Below, piece after piece: positions 9,017 through 16,974 of a stretch of 30,412 bases of DNA (the stretch's first letter is position 1; each line of letters starts with the position of its first letter). Origin of the DNA: an uncultured Peptoniphilus sp. (GTDB lineage Bacteria > Bacillota > Clostridia > Tissierellales > Peptoniphilaceae). The position numbers and the translations under genes are program-made. A model generated the notes under the pieces. The model had not been told where the DNA came from, did no database searches, and was given only the letters and a program-made list of their open reading frames with translations. Location: NCBI GenBank assembly GCA_902489255.1, contig CABTZF010000021.1:1-30412 (forward strand), written 5' to 3'.

Positions 9017-10063
9017 ATGAAAATTAAAGGAAACGAACTAACTTTTAAGACTTTTTCATGGACCAAGGTTAATGATTGTGAAATTGAGCTTCCTAAAGTT
9101 GGCAAAGATTTAATTCCTATGCCGTCTTCTGAAAAATATCTGAGGAATTTGAAGGAATTTGATACTTTTGATTATGGAATTTCAAAAGAAGCCTTGGAAA
9201 AAGTTAAGGAAGATATGAATTTATATAGGATTTATGAGGCGATAAGCGGGGAAGATATTGTATATAATCCCTGTTATTTTAAGACTGATGATGAAAATCC
9301 GAATCTTTGTGACATAGAAGATATTATTGCTCATGAAGGTTCAAAAATAAAAGTATTTTTGGATTATTATTCAGAAGGAACAGAAAAGAAATTTAGAAAT
9401 ACTTTGATTAGAATACTTGCTGAAAAGAATTCTGAAGTGGAACTTTTTGTAATTCAAAGGGAAGGCAAAGAAGCAAAATCGTTAGAGGCCATTGGAATTT
9501 TCGCCCATGAAAATGCAAAAATAAGTTTAAGTCAGTATCAACTGGGGGCAGGAGAATTATATACAAATTATAAGTGCATACTTGACGGCAGAAAAAGTGA
9601 AGCTAATGTAAATTCTGTCTATTTTGGTAAAAATGATGAGAAGATGGACTTATTTTATGAAATGGTTCATAAGGGAGAAAAAACTCAAAGCAATATTATT
9701 GTAAATGGAGCTTTAAAGGATAGGGCTTACAAAAACTTTAAGAGTAATTTGAATTTTTTGGAGGGCTGTAATAATGCTAAGGGCAATGAAGGCGAATTTA
9801 CAGTATTATTGTCAGATGATGTACATTCTATTTCTGTTCCCCTAATGTTATGCCATGAAGATGATGTTGAAGGTAATCATGCATCTTCATCCGGAAAGAT
9901 AGATCCTCAAATTTTATTTTATATAATGAGCAGGGGCTTTTCTTATAGCCAAGCTGAATCTTTAATTATTGAGTCAAAATTTTCTCAGGCTATAGACTTG
10001 TTGAAAAATGATAAGCTTGAGGAAGAAGTGTGGAAATCAGTAAGAGAAATTTTAGGGAGTTAA
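9017..10063 (+). CDS. sufD: Iron-sulfur cluster assembly protein SufD
   Basis: SufD is the SufB paralogue that pairs with it in the SufBC2D complex and is needed for iron acquisition. At 348 residues it is shorter than the roughly 420-residue E. coli protein, mostly through a reduced N-terminal domain, as in many Firmicutes. The beta-helix core and the C-terminal EGNHASSSGKID segment, containing the conserved histidine, are present, followed by the family-typical ILFYIMSRGF. The start at 9017 is preceded by AGGTGA and lies eight bases after sufB; sufS follows after one base. The protein is more diverged than its neighbours but its identity is secure from position and motifs. Confidence 0.94.
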   Translation: MKIKGNELTFKTFSWTKVNDCEIELPKVGKDLIPMPSSEKYLRNLKEFDTFDYGISKEALEKVKEDMNLYRIYEAISGEDIVYNPCYFKTDDENPNLCDIEDIIAHEGSKIKVFLDYYSEGTEKKFRNTLIRILAEKNSEVELFVIQREGKEAKSLEAIGIFAHENAKISLSQYQLGAGELYTNYKCILDGRKSEANVNSVYFGKNDEKMDLFYEMVHKGEKTQSNIIVNGALKDRAYKNFKSNLNFLEGCNNAKGNEGEFTVLLSDDVHSISVPLMLCHEDDVEGNHASSSGKIDPQILFYIMSRGFSYSQAESLIIESKFSQAIDLLKNDKLEEEVWKSVREILGS

Positions 10064-10064
10064 T

Positions 10065-11306
10065 ATGTTAAGTAAAAAAGAAATTTTAGATATTAGAAGT
10101 GAATATCCTTTTTTAGATTTAAAAGTTAATAACCATAAAATTATTTATTTTGACAGTGCAGCCACAACTCAAAAGCCAAAAGAAATTATTGAAAACATAA
10201 GTAACTACTATAAGGGCGAAAATGGGAATCCTCACAGGGGTGCACATTTTTTAGCAATGAAGGCTACTGAAGTTTATGAAAAAGCCAGGGAAGAGGTTTG
10301 TAAATTTATAAATGCAAAAAGTCCTAATGAAATAGTTTTTGTAAGAAATGCAACAGAGGGCTTAAATCTTCTCGCTTATTCTTACGGATTTAATAATCTT
10401 AGACCGGGGGATGAAATTCTGATTTCTATTATGGAACACCATTCAAATCTTGTTCCTTGGCAAAGAGTTGCTGAAAAAACAGGTGCAGCCCTAAAATATT
10501 TATATGTTGATAAGGATGGGCAAATTCCTTTTGAAGAAGTTGAAAAGAAGATAAATAAAAACACAAAAATTTTTTCTATGACTTTAGCTTCAAATGTTTT
10601 GGGAACAATTCCCGATGCAAAGAAAATTTTTAAATATGTTAGGGAAAATTCTAAGGCAATTATAATAGCTGACGGAGCTCAATATATACCTCACAAAAAA
10701 ATAGATGTTAAAGATTTGGATTTTGATTTTTGTGTATTTTCGGGTCATAAAATGTATGCCGCTACAGGTATTGGAGTGCTTTATGGCAAAGAAGACCTTT
10801 TAAATTCTTTAGATCCATTTTTGAGCGGTGGGGATATGATTGAATATGTTTATGAAGACAAGGCAACATATTTGCCGGCACCTCAAAGATTTGAAGCGGG
10901 GACTCAAAATGTGGAAGGTGCGGTAAATTTAAAAGCTGCCATAGATTATATTAATAAAATCGGCCTTGATAAAATTGACGAGTATGAAAATTACCTAACA
11001 AACTATTGTTATGAAAAAATAAAGAAACTGAATTATTTGGATATATATACAACTCCAAGTAAAAATAGAGCTCCTGTTATTGCCTTTAACTTTAAAGAAG
11101 TTCACCCCCACGATGCAGCTTCGATACTTGATAGCTATGGAATTGCTGTAAGAAGCGGTCACCACTGTGCCCAACCTTTACACAGATTTTTAGGATGTAA
11201 TTTTTCAGTAAGAGCATCTTTTGCCATATATAACACCCTAGAAGAAATTGATTATTTTATAGAACATTTAGCAGATGTAAGGAGGATGTTAGGTTTTGGA
11301 TCTTAA
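10065..11306 (+). CDS. sufS: Cysteine desulfurase SufS (group II)
   Basis: SufS is a pyridoxal-phosphate enzyme that removes sulfur from L-cysteine as a persulfide, giving alanine, and passes it to SufU for cluster assembly. At 413 residues it is full length. The N-terminal YFDSAATTQKP, the aspartate in IIADGAQ, the cofactor lysine in SGHKMYAATG (K229) and the catalytic cysteine in RSGHHCAQPLH (C368) are all visible. The short active-site loop with RSGHHCAQP is diagnostic of group II SufS rather than IscS. It starts one base after sufD and overlaps the TTG start of sufU by 11 bases. Confidence 0.96.
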   Translation: MLSKKEILDIRSEYPFLDLKVNNHKIIYFDSAATTQKPKEIIENISNYYKGENGNPHRGAHFLAMKATEVYEKAREEVCKFINAKSPNEIVFVRNATEGLNLLAYSYGFNNLRPGDEILISIMEHHSNLVPWQRVAEKTGAALKYLYVDKDGQIPFEEVEKKINKNTKIFSMTLASNVLGTIPDAKKIFKYVRENSKAIIIADGAQYIPHKKIDVKDLDFDFCVFSGHKMYAATGIGVLYGKEDLLNSLDPFLSGGDMIEYVYEDKATYLPAPQRFEAGTQNVEGAVNLKAAIDYINKIGLDKIDEYENYLTNYCYEKIKKLNYLDIYTTPSKNRAPVIAFNFKEVHPHDAASILDSYGIAVRSGHHCAQPLHRFLGCNFSVRASFAIYNTLEEIDYFIEHLADVRRMLGFGS

Positions 11307-11748
11307 TCAAATTTACACTCAAATGGTTTTGGAGCAATCTAAAGACAAGAGGAATAAAAGAAACTTAGATCACCCGACTCATAAAGAGTTAGGTCATAAT
11401 CCAAGTTGCGGAGATGAAATAACCTTGGAACTTGATGTGGAAGATGGGTATATAAAAGATATTTCATACATGGGAAATGGTTGTGCAATTTCTCAAGCTT
11501 CAACTTCTATAATGTGTGATACTGTGAAGGGATTAAAAGTCAAGGAAGCTATAACTTTGGCGGAAAAATTTATTGGAATGATAAAGGGTCAAATAAAAGA
11601 TGAAGAAGAGCTTGAAGATTTAGGAGACGGAATAGCTTTTATTAATATAAGAAATATGCCTGCGAGGGTTAAATGTGCTGTGCTTGCCTGGTATACATTA
11701 AAAGATATTTTAGAAAATGATAAGCGGGAAGGTAGTTTTACACCTTGA
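11296..11748 (+). CDS. sufU: Zinc-dependent sulfurtransferase SufU
   Basis: SufU accepts persulfide sulfur from SufS; in Bacillus it is a zinc-bound transfer protein, not a classical scaffold. The 150-residue protein has the expected ligands: C38 and D40 (SCGDE), C63 (GNGCAIS) and C127 (RVKCAVL). This spacing matches B. subtilis SufU (C41, D43, C66, C128) rather than IscU, including the long insertion before the third cysteine. The start codon is TTG at 11296, inside sufS, supported by AGGAGG at about 11279-11285 with a 10-base gap. Within the operon it sits directly after its enzyme partner. Confidence 0.94.
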   Translation: MDLNQIYTQMVLEQSKDKRNKRNLDHPTHKELGHNPSCGDEITLELDVEDGYIKDISYMGNGCAISQASTSIMCDTVKGLKVKEAITLAEKFIGMIKGQIKDEEELEDLGDGIAFINIRNMPARVKCAVLAWYTLKDILENDKREGSFTP

Positions 11749-11758
11749 GGAGGAAAAA

Positions 11759-12154
11759 ATGAAGCTATCAACTAAGGGCAGATATGGACTTATGGCTATG
11801 TATAGGCTTAGTAAAAATAAGTCCGACAGGCCGATGTCATTAAAAGATATAGCAGATATTGAAAATCTATCGGAAGCTTATTTGGAACAACTATTTTCTC
11901 TTCTTAAAAAAAATGGTCTTGTTATTTCGGTCAGGGGAGCCGGAGGAGGTTATCAATTAGCTAAGCCGGCAAAAGAAATTCCCATAGGTGATATAATTAA
12001 TGCTTTGGAAGGGGAAATTAAACTATCATGCTGTGATAGTGGAAAAAGAATTGAGTGCAGCAAAGTAAACGGGTGTGCAACAAAAGATATTTTGCAAAAA
12101 TTACAAAGCAAAATGGAAGAAGTTATGGATTCTCTAACTTTGGCTGATATGTGA
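11759..12154 (+). CDS. Rrf2-family transcriptional regulator, probably iron-sulfur-sensing (IscR/SufR-like)
   Basis: A 131-residue Rrf2-family regulator with the typical N-terminus KLSTKGRYGLMAM, a winged-helix domain (SLKDIADIENLSEAYLEQLF, recognition helix, and wing VRGAGGGYQLAKP) and a cysteine cluster C91, C92, C100, C106. The last two, spaced by five residues, resemble the C98-x5-C104 pair of IscR, while the first spacing is longer. A bound cluster is therefore likely but the ligand set is uncertain. CymR-type Rrf2 proteins lack these cysteines. ATG at 11759 follows GAGGAGG perfectly; an earlier in-frame start would sit inside sufU without a binding site. Its place between sufU and a second cysteine desulfurase suggests feedback control of the operon. 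Confidence 0.93.
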   Translation: MKLSTKGRYGLMAMYRLSKNKSDRPMSLKDIADIENLSEAYLEQLFSLLKKNGLVISVRGAGGGYQLAKPAKEIPIGDIINALEGEIKLSCCDSGKRIECSKVNGCATKDILQKLQSKMEEVMDSLTLADM

Positions 12155-12173
12155 GGCGATTTTTATTATTTAC

Positions 12174-13295
12174 ATGGATAATGCCGCAACTACAAAAATA
12201 AAAGATAAGGTGTTTGAAGCTATGCTTCCTTATTTAAAAGAATTTTATGGAAATGCTTCAAGTATTTATAGTCTTGGGCAAAAATCAAAAGCGGCTATTG
12301 AAAATTCCAGGGCAATAATTGCCCAAGCCTTAGGGGCAAAAGCAAATGAAATTTATTTCACATCAGGTGGAACTGAATCTGATAATTGGGCTATAAAAGG
12401 TTCCGTTAAAAGCAATAAAAAAAATCATATAGTAACTTCTACCATTGAACATGAGGCAATATTAAAGTCTTGTAAATATCTTGAGAGTTTTGGAACAAGA
12501 GTAGATTATATTTCTGTTGATAAAGAGGGCTTTGTAAATTTGGAAGAATTAAATGAAAAGTTATCTAAAGATACAAACTTAGTTTCAATAATGTATGCTA
12601 ATAATGAAGTTGGAACAATAGAGCCTATTGATGAAATTGCAAAAATATGTGAAAATAAAGGTGTGCCGCTACATGTAGATGCTGTTCAGGCAATTGGAAC
12701 CATACCTATTAATTTATCCAAGGGTCATATAACTATGATGAGTTTTTCGGGTCATAAAATTGGAGGACCTAAGGGTGTGGGAATTTTATATATAAAAGAA
12801 GGTTATGAAATTTCTTCTTTTTTGCACGGAGGAGAACAAGAAAGAAGAAAAAGGGCCTCAACTGAAAATGTTGCATCTATTGTAGGCCTTGGGGTTGCAG
12901 TTGAAGATGCAATAAAAAATTTAGAAGAAAGGAAAGAATATACTGAAAAACTTAGGGATTATTTTCTTGACAAACTTCTAACCCTTCCGGGGGTTCGGTT
13001 AAATGGTCCCATGGAAAATAGATTAGCAACAAATATTAATCTTTCCTTTGATAATCTTAAAGAGCAAGTTTTATTACCCTATCTTGATTTTCACGGTATA
13101 TGTGCATCTCAAGGGTCAGCTTGTACGGCAGGAAGCTTAAATCCATCTCATGTACTTTTGGCAATGGGTAAAAAGAATAAGCAGGCAAATAATCCTTTAA
13201 GACTAACCATAAATTATAATAATACCGAAGAAGAAGCGGATTATGTCTTTGAGGTGTTAAAAGAAGCAATTAATAAATTTAAAGTGGTGATTTAA
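12174..13295 (+). CDS. iscS: Cysteine desulfurase, IscS/NifS type (second in the operon; likely start is AUU at 12165)
   Basis: A second pyridoxal-phosphate cysteine desulfurase, 373 residues from ATG at 12174. It is group I: the catalytic cysteine lies in the mobile loop GSACTAGSLNPSH (about residue 317), the cofactor lysine in SGHKIGGPKG (about 195), and the N-terminus reads MDNAATTK. It would supply sulfur for tRNA thiolation or other pathways rather than to SufU, though this is inferred. Upstream in frame, ATT ATT TAC precede the ATG. With initiation at ATT 12165 the protein would begin M-I-Y-M-D-N-A-A-T-T, matching the family N-terminus. GAGG at 12153-12156 is 8 bases from that ATT but 17 from the ATG, and no ATG, GTG or TTG lies between the preceding in-frame stop (12135) and 12174. 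The true start is therefore probably 12165. It overlaps the next gene by one base. Confidence 0.93.
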   Translation: MDNAATTKIKDKVFEAMLPYLKEFYGNASSIYSLGQKSKAAIENSRAIIAQALGAKANEIYFTSGGTESDNWAIKGSVKSNKKNHIVTSTIEHEAILKSCKYLESFGTRVDYISVDKEGFVNLEELNEKLSKDTNLVSIMYANNEVGTIEPIDEIAKICENKGVPLHVDAVQAIGTIPINLSKGHITMMSFSGHKIGGPKGVGILYIKEGYEISSFLHGGEQERRKRASTENVASIVGLGVAVEDAIKNLEERKEYTEKLRDYFLDKLLTLPGVRLNGPMENRLATNINLSFDNLKEQVLLPYLDFHGICASQGSACTAGSLNPSHVLLAMGKKNKQANNPLRLTINYNNTEEEADYVFEVLKEAINKFKVVI

Positions 13296-14584
13296 TGTTG
13301 GAACAAATTTCAGGCAATACCGGAAAATTTGTAATCTATGCTATGTTAATATTATCCCTCTTACTTTTATCTTTAATAATCTATTATCTTATTAATATTG
13401 GAAACAGATATATTGAAGGGGATAAAAGAATAAAAATAGATTTAAAATTTATCTTAAAAATCTTTATTTGTATTGTTATCTTATATTTTATAAGTATAAT
13501 TTTTGAAAAATATAAAATTTTAGGTTATACTCTTTGGTCATTACTTATTGGTATAATTTTTGCCTATATTATTGACCCTATTGTAAATTTTTTGGAGAGG
13601 AAAGGTATTAAAAGGCCCTTTGGAGTAATTATTGTCTACATTACAACATTTATAATTTTTGCAATTTTACTTGTAACTGTAATACCCAAGACAATAACGG
13701 AGCTTACTAACCTACTGGCATCTCTTCCACCGATGATGGATTCATTATCAAAAGCTTTGACCAAGTTTTTTTTAAAGCTTGCGGAAGATTATAATATAAA
13801 TATTCCCCCAAGTTTTTTAAATATGCTTAAGGGATCATCAAATGTTCAAGATACGGCTAATGCGGCAGCAAATGCCCAAGATCCTCTAACAAATATTTTT
13901 AATTCCTTTACAAATACAGTAAATACGATTTTGGCTAACATTCAAAAATCGGCTTTGGAAGGTATGAGAAGTGTTGTGGTTAAATTGTACGGATTTGTAA
14001 CTTCCACTTTAAAAATTGTATTGGTACTGATTTTTTCTTTCTATTTTTCAATAGGAAAGGATAAATATTTAAAATCTTTAAAAAAATCCATACCCAATAA
14101 ATATAGGGAAGATGTTAATTATTTAGCAATAAGGATAGATACATCCTTGCAACAATTTATTAGAGGCAGACTTTTGCTGGCCTTGTTTGTGGGATTTTTT
14201 ACCATGGTGTATTTATTAATTTTAAGAGTGGATTTTGCCATAGTAATTGGCATGATAACTTGTATAGCTGATATTATTCCCTATATAGGACCATTTTTAG
14301 GTTTTATACCTGCGGTTTTATTTGCCTTTATGGATGCACCTTTAAAAGCTTTTTGGGTTTCAATTTTATTTGTATCAATTCAATGGGCTGAAAACAATAT
14401 TTTAGCTCCAAAATTAATAGGGGATTCAACAGGACTTTCTCCTTTGACAGTTTTAATTTCTATAATTATAGGCGGAGGAATTTTTGGAATTTGGGGAATG
14501 GTTGTATCAGTTCCCTTAGTTTCAGTAGCATTGATTTTAGTTGATTTTTTCAAAATCAAGTATAAGGAAAATAAAATAGATTAA
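13295..14584 (+). CDS. AI-2E family transporter (PerM-like integral membrane protein)
   Basis: A 429-residue integral membrane protein of the AI-2E/PerM family (TIM: autoinducer-2 exporter superfamily). There are N-terminal helices at about 15-35 and 50-65, paired helices near 75-130, a large extracytoplasmic segment rich in Asn/Ala around 150-210, and C-terminal helices. Family-typical GRLLLALFVGFF, CIADIIPYIGPFLGFIPA and LISIIIGGGIFGIWGMVVSVP are present. Members move varied small solutes and some are Na+/H+ antiporters, so quorum-signal export should not be assumed. ATG at 13295 shares one base with the stop of the cysteine desulfurase, placing it as the last gene of the suf operon. The adjacent terminator closes the unit. 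A functional link to iron-sulfur metabolism is not obvious. Confidence 0.9.
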   Translation: MLEQISGNTGKFVIYAMLILSLLLLSLIIYYLINIGNRYIEGDKRIKIDLKFILKIFICIVILYFISIIFEKYKILGYTLWSLLIGIIFAYIIDPIVNFLERKGIKRPFGVIIVYITTFIIFAILLVTVIPKTITELTNLLASLPPMMDSLSKALTKFFLKLAEDYNINIPPSFLNMLKGSSNVQDTANAAANAQDPLTNIFNSFTNTVNTILANIQKSALEGMRSVVVKLYGFVTSTLKIVLVLIFSFYFSIGKDKYLKSLKKSIPNKYREDVNYLAIRIDTSLQQFIRGRLLLALFVGFFTMVYLLILRVDFAIVIGMITCIADIIPYIGPFLGFIPAVLFAFMDAPLKAFWVSILFVSIQWAENNILAPKLIGDSTGLSPLTVLISIIIGGGIFGIWGMVVSVPLVSVALILVDFFKIKYKENKID

Positions 14585-14586
14585 TT

Positions 14587-14616
14587 AAGCTTCAATTCAA
14601 TTTGAAGCTTTTTTAA
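14587..14616 (+). terminator. Rho-independent terminator of the suf operon
   Basis: A perfect 9-bp stem, AAGCTTCAA (14587-14595) with TTGAAGCTT (14602-14610), a six-base loop and six T residues, starting three bases after the AI-2E-family stop codon. Confidence 0.9.
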
Positions 14617-14655
14617 AAATTTATAAATTTTTGTAATTAATATAGAGGTGATGTG

Positions 14656-15888
14656 ATGAATTTAGAAGAAATGTTTAAAAAATATGCGGATTTAGTAATT
14701 AAATGTGCATTAAATATAAAAGAGGGAGATTTTTTACTTATAAGAACTCCAATAGAAGTAGCTGATTTAGCCAATATAATGGCACAAACCGCCTATGAAG
14801 AAGGGGCTTTTAAAGTCCAAATTGATTATAGGGACGAAAATTTTACAAGAATTAAATATTTGTATGAAAGTAAGGATATTTTGACAGATATACCTGAATT
14901 TTTGGTGGATAAAGAAAAATATTTTTTAGACAAAAAGACCAAATATTTATCAATAACAGGAGGAGATCCTGAAATTTTAAAAGGAATTGACCCTGAAAAA
15001 ATTTCAGCTTATAACAGGGCATCAGGTCAAGCCTACAAAGAATTTAATGAAAAACTTATGGCAAATTATACGTCATGGTGTGTAATCGGAGGGGCAACTA
15101 AGGCTTGGGCAAAAAAAGTATTTCCAAATTTAGATACCGACAAAGCCGTTTTGAAATTATGGGAAGAAATTTTTTATACAATTAGGTTATTTGACAAAAA
15201 CCCAATAGAATCAATGGATGAACATATTAAAGCCTTGGATAAATATGCTAAATTCTTAAATGAAAATAATTTAAAATTTTTACACTATAAGTCAAAAAAA
15301 GGAACTGACCTACACATAGAATTGCCTAAAGGATATATTTTTGTAGGGTCGGGAGAAAAAAATTCTTTCGGAGAAGATTTTGTTGCCAATGTTCCCAGTG
15401 AAGAAGTTTTTTCCCTACCTCACAAATATGGAGTTAATGGTATAGTTTATAATACAAAACCCTTAAACCATGGCGGAGTTCTTATTGATAATTTCTTTTT
15501 AAAATTTAAAGATGGAAAAGTTGTGGATTTTGATGCTGAAGTAGGTTTGGATGAACTAAAAAATATAATTAACTCCGGCAAAGGCGCTGACAGGTTGGGT
15601 GAAGTTGCCCTGGTGCCTTATGACAGTCCAATATCTAATAGAAAGATTTTATTTTTTAATACCCTTTATGATGAAAATGCCTCTTGCCATTTAGCTTTAG
15701 GTAAGGCATATCCAACTTGCCTTAAGGGAGGAGAAAATTTAGAAGAAAAAGATTATGACAAATATGGAATTAACGATTCAATAATTCATGTGGACTTTAT
15801 GATAGGGGACGGGACAACAGATATTATTGGCGAACGCCCCGATGGAACTAAGATTGAAATTTTTAAAAATGGAAATTTTGCCATATAA
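14656..15888 (+). CDS. M29-family metallo-aminopeptidase
   Basis: A 410-residue peptidase of family M29 (thermophilic aminopeptidase / AmpS / PepS type), a cytosolic two-metal exopeptidase that trims peptides. Metal-binding candidates are in the right order in the C-terminal half: Glu in NVPSEEVFSLP, Glu in LGEVALVPY, His in ENASCHLALG, and the HVDFMIG His/Asp pair, with the family-typical GDGTTDI afterwards. GTG at 14653 directly precedes ATG at 14656; the ATG is chosen because AGAGGTGAT gives a normal spacing. It stands alone after the suf terminator and is followed by a weak AT-only hairpin before the SPFH promoter. In an asaccharolytic, peptide-fermenting anaerobe such an enzyme would be nutritional, which is inference. 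Confidence 0.94.
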   Translation: MNLEEMFKKYADLVIKCALNIKEGDFLLIRTPIEVADLANIMAQTAYEEGAFKVQIDYRDENFTRIKYLYESKDILTDIPEFLVDKEKYFLDKKTKYLSITGGDPEILKGIDPEKISAYNRASGQAYKEFNEKLMANYTSWCVIGGATKAWAKKVFPNLDTDKAVLKLWEEIFYTIRLFDKNPIESMDEHIKALDKYAKFLNENNLKFLHYKSKKGTDLHIELPKGYIFVGSGEKNSFGEDFVANVPSEEVFSLPHKYGVNGIVYNTKPLNHGGVLIDNFFLKFKDGKVVDFDAEVGLDELKNIINSGKGADRLGEVALVPYDSPISNRKILFFNTLYDENASCHLALGKAYPTCLKGGENLEEKDYDKYGINDSIIHVDFMIGDGTTDIIGERPDGTKIEIFKNGNFAI

Positions 15889-15894
15889 AAAATT

Positions 15895-15914
15895 AAAAAT
15901 TTAATAAATTTTTA
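15895..15914 (+). terminator. Weak AT-only hairpin after the aminopeptidase
   Basis: AAAAATTT (15895-15902) pairs with AAATTTTT (15906-15913) across a three-base loop. All A-T, so likely a leaky terminator; read-through would enter the SPFH cassette leader. Confidence 0.4.
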
Positions 15915-15966
15915 TTGACCACCTCATATAAAAATGATATCATTATGATATCAAAAATATGAGGTG
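15915..15966 (+). promoter_or_regulatory. SPFH-cassette promoter covered by a palindromic operator
   Basis: TTGACC (15915-15920), a 17-base spacer and TATCAT (15938-15943) form a good sigma-A promoter. The -10 lies inside a 19-bp inverted repeat, TGATATCAT-T-ATGATATCA (15935-15953). A second, outer repeat, CACCTCATAT (15920-15929) and ATATGAGGTG (15957-15966), is nested around it, separated by short A-runs. The outer right arm is also the ribosome binding site. A protein on the inner palindrome would block RNA polymerase; the downstream ribbon-helix-helix protein is the obvious candidate. The geometry is seen directly; the regulator assignment is inferred. Confidence 0.75.
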
Positions 15967-15972
15967 ATTTTT

Positions 15973-16974
15973 ATGAAAGAAAAAATTATTAAAGGAAGAA
16001 ACAATGGACCTGCAATTTTAATTGCAAATGTCTTATTTACCATTTTCAGTATAGGAATGTTTATATTTTTAAATAATAGAGGGAAATTTTTCTTAGGTGG
16101 AGTTTTCATGATTTTATTTGTTCTATCATTTATTAGCTATGGAGGTTTTAAAATGGTTGGTCCACAAGAAGCCATAGTTTTAACTTTGTTTGGTAAATAT
16201 ATCGGTTCTATAAAGGCGAATGGATTTTATTATGTCAATCCTCTTGCAGTTGCAGTAAATCCAGCGGCAAAGACAAAATTAGGTCAAAGTGGTGATGTGG
16301 ATTTGGAAGACAAAAATTTAAAAATCCTGACAAACAGATCTGGAAATGCACAACATATAAATAAAAAAATTTCTCTAAAGGTAATGACCTTAAGCAATTC
16401 ACGTCAAAAAGTTAATGATGTTTTAGGAAACCCTGTTGAAATAGGTATAGCAGTTATGTGGAGGGTTGTTGACACTGCAAGTGCAGTATTCAACGTAGAT
16501 AATTATAAGGAATATTTATCTCTCCAATGTGATGCGGCTTTGAGAGATATAGTTAGAATTTATCCTTATGACGTTGCACAAAATGTTGACACAACAGGTG
16601 ACGGTATTCCTGACGACGGAAGTTTAAGAGGTTCAAGTGTTGTTGTGGCAAATAGGATTAAGGCAGAAATTCAAAATCGAGTGGAATTTGCCGGACTTGA
16701 AATTTTGGATGCAAGAATAACTTATCTTGCTTATGCTCCGGAAATTGCTCAAGCAATGCTTAGAAGACAACAAGCTTCCGCTACTGTAGATGCAAGAACC
16801 ATGATAGTAGATGGAGCTGTTGATATGGTAAAAATGGCTCTTGATAAATTAAGTACAGAAGATATTGTTGATCTTGATGAAGAAAGAAAGGCTGCCATGG
16901 TTTCAAATTTATTAGTAGTATTATGTAGTAACAATGAAGTTTCTCCTGTTGTTAATTCAGGAAGTTTGTATTAA
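15973..16974 (+). CDS. SPFH/band-7 domain membrane protein
   Basis: A 333-residue stomatin/prohibitin/flotillin/HflK-type protein. Two adjacent N-terminal helices (about residues 14-33 and 40-58) anchor it. The SPFH domain follows, beginning GGFKMVGPQEAIVLTLFGKYIGS and including VEIGIAVMWRVVDTASAVFNV, the IVRIYPYDV segment and VEFAGLEILDARITYLAYAPEIAQAM. A C-terminal helix rich in Ala and Arg follows (RRQQASATVDAR). Such proteins form membrane-associated oligomeric cages or scaffolds; the bacterial roles are varied. An odd insertion in the domain, DTTGDGIPDD, resembles calcium-binding loops of dockerin or thrombospondin type 3. ATG at 15973 is preferred over GTG at 15964, which lies within the GAGGTGA binding site. 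It overlaps the ribbon-helix-helix gene by one base. Confidence 0.9.
   Translation: MKEKIIKGRNNGPAILIANVLFTIFSIGMFIFLNNRGKFFLGGVFMILFVLSFISYGGFKMVGPQEAIVLTLFGKYIGSIKANGFYYVNPLAVAVNPAAKTKLGQSGDVDLEDKNLKILTNRSGNAQHINKKISLKVMTLSNSRQKVNDVLGNPVEIGIAVMWRVVDTASAVFNVDNYKEYLSLQCDAALRDIVRIYPYDVAQNVDTTGDGIPDDGSLRGSSVVVANRIKAEIQNRVEFAGLEILDARITYLAYAPEIAQAMLRRQQASATVDARTMIVDGAVDMVKMALDKLSTEDIVDLDEERKAAMVSNLLVVLCSNNEVSPVVNSGSLY

Noticed and set aside
13295..14584. Autoinducer-2 export (quorum sensing) function
   Set aside because: Only the family name supports it; many members transport other solutes, and no luxS or lsr gene is in the window.
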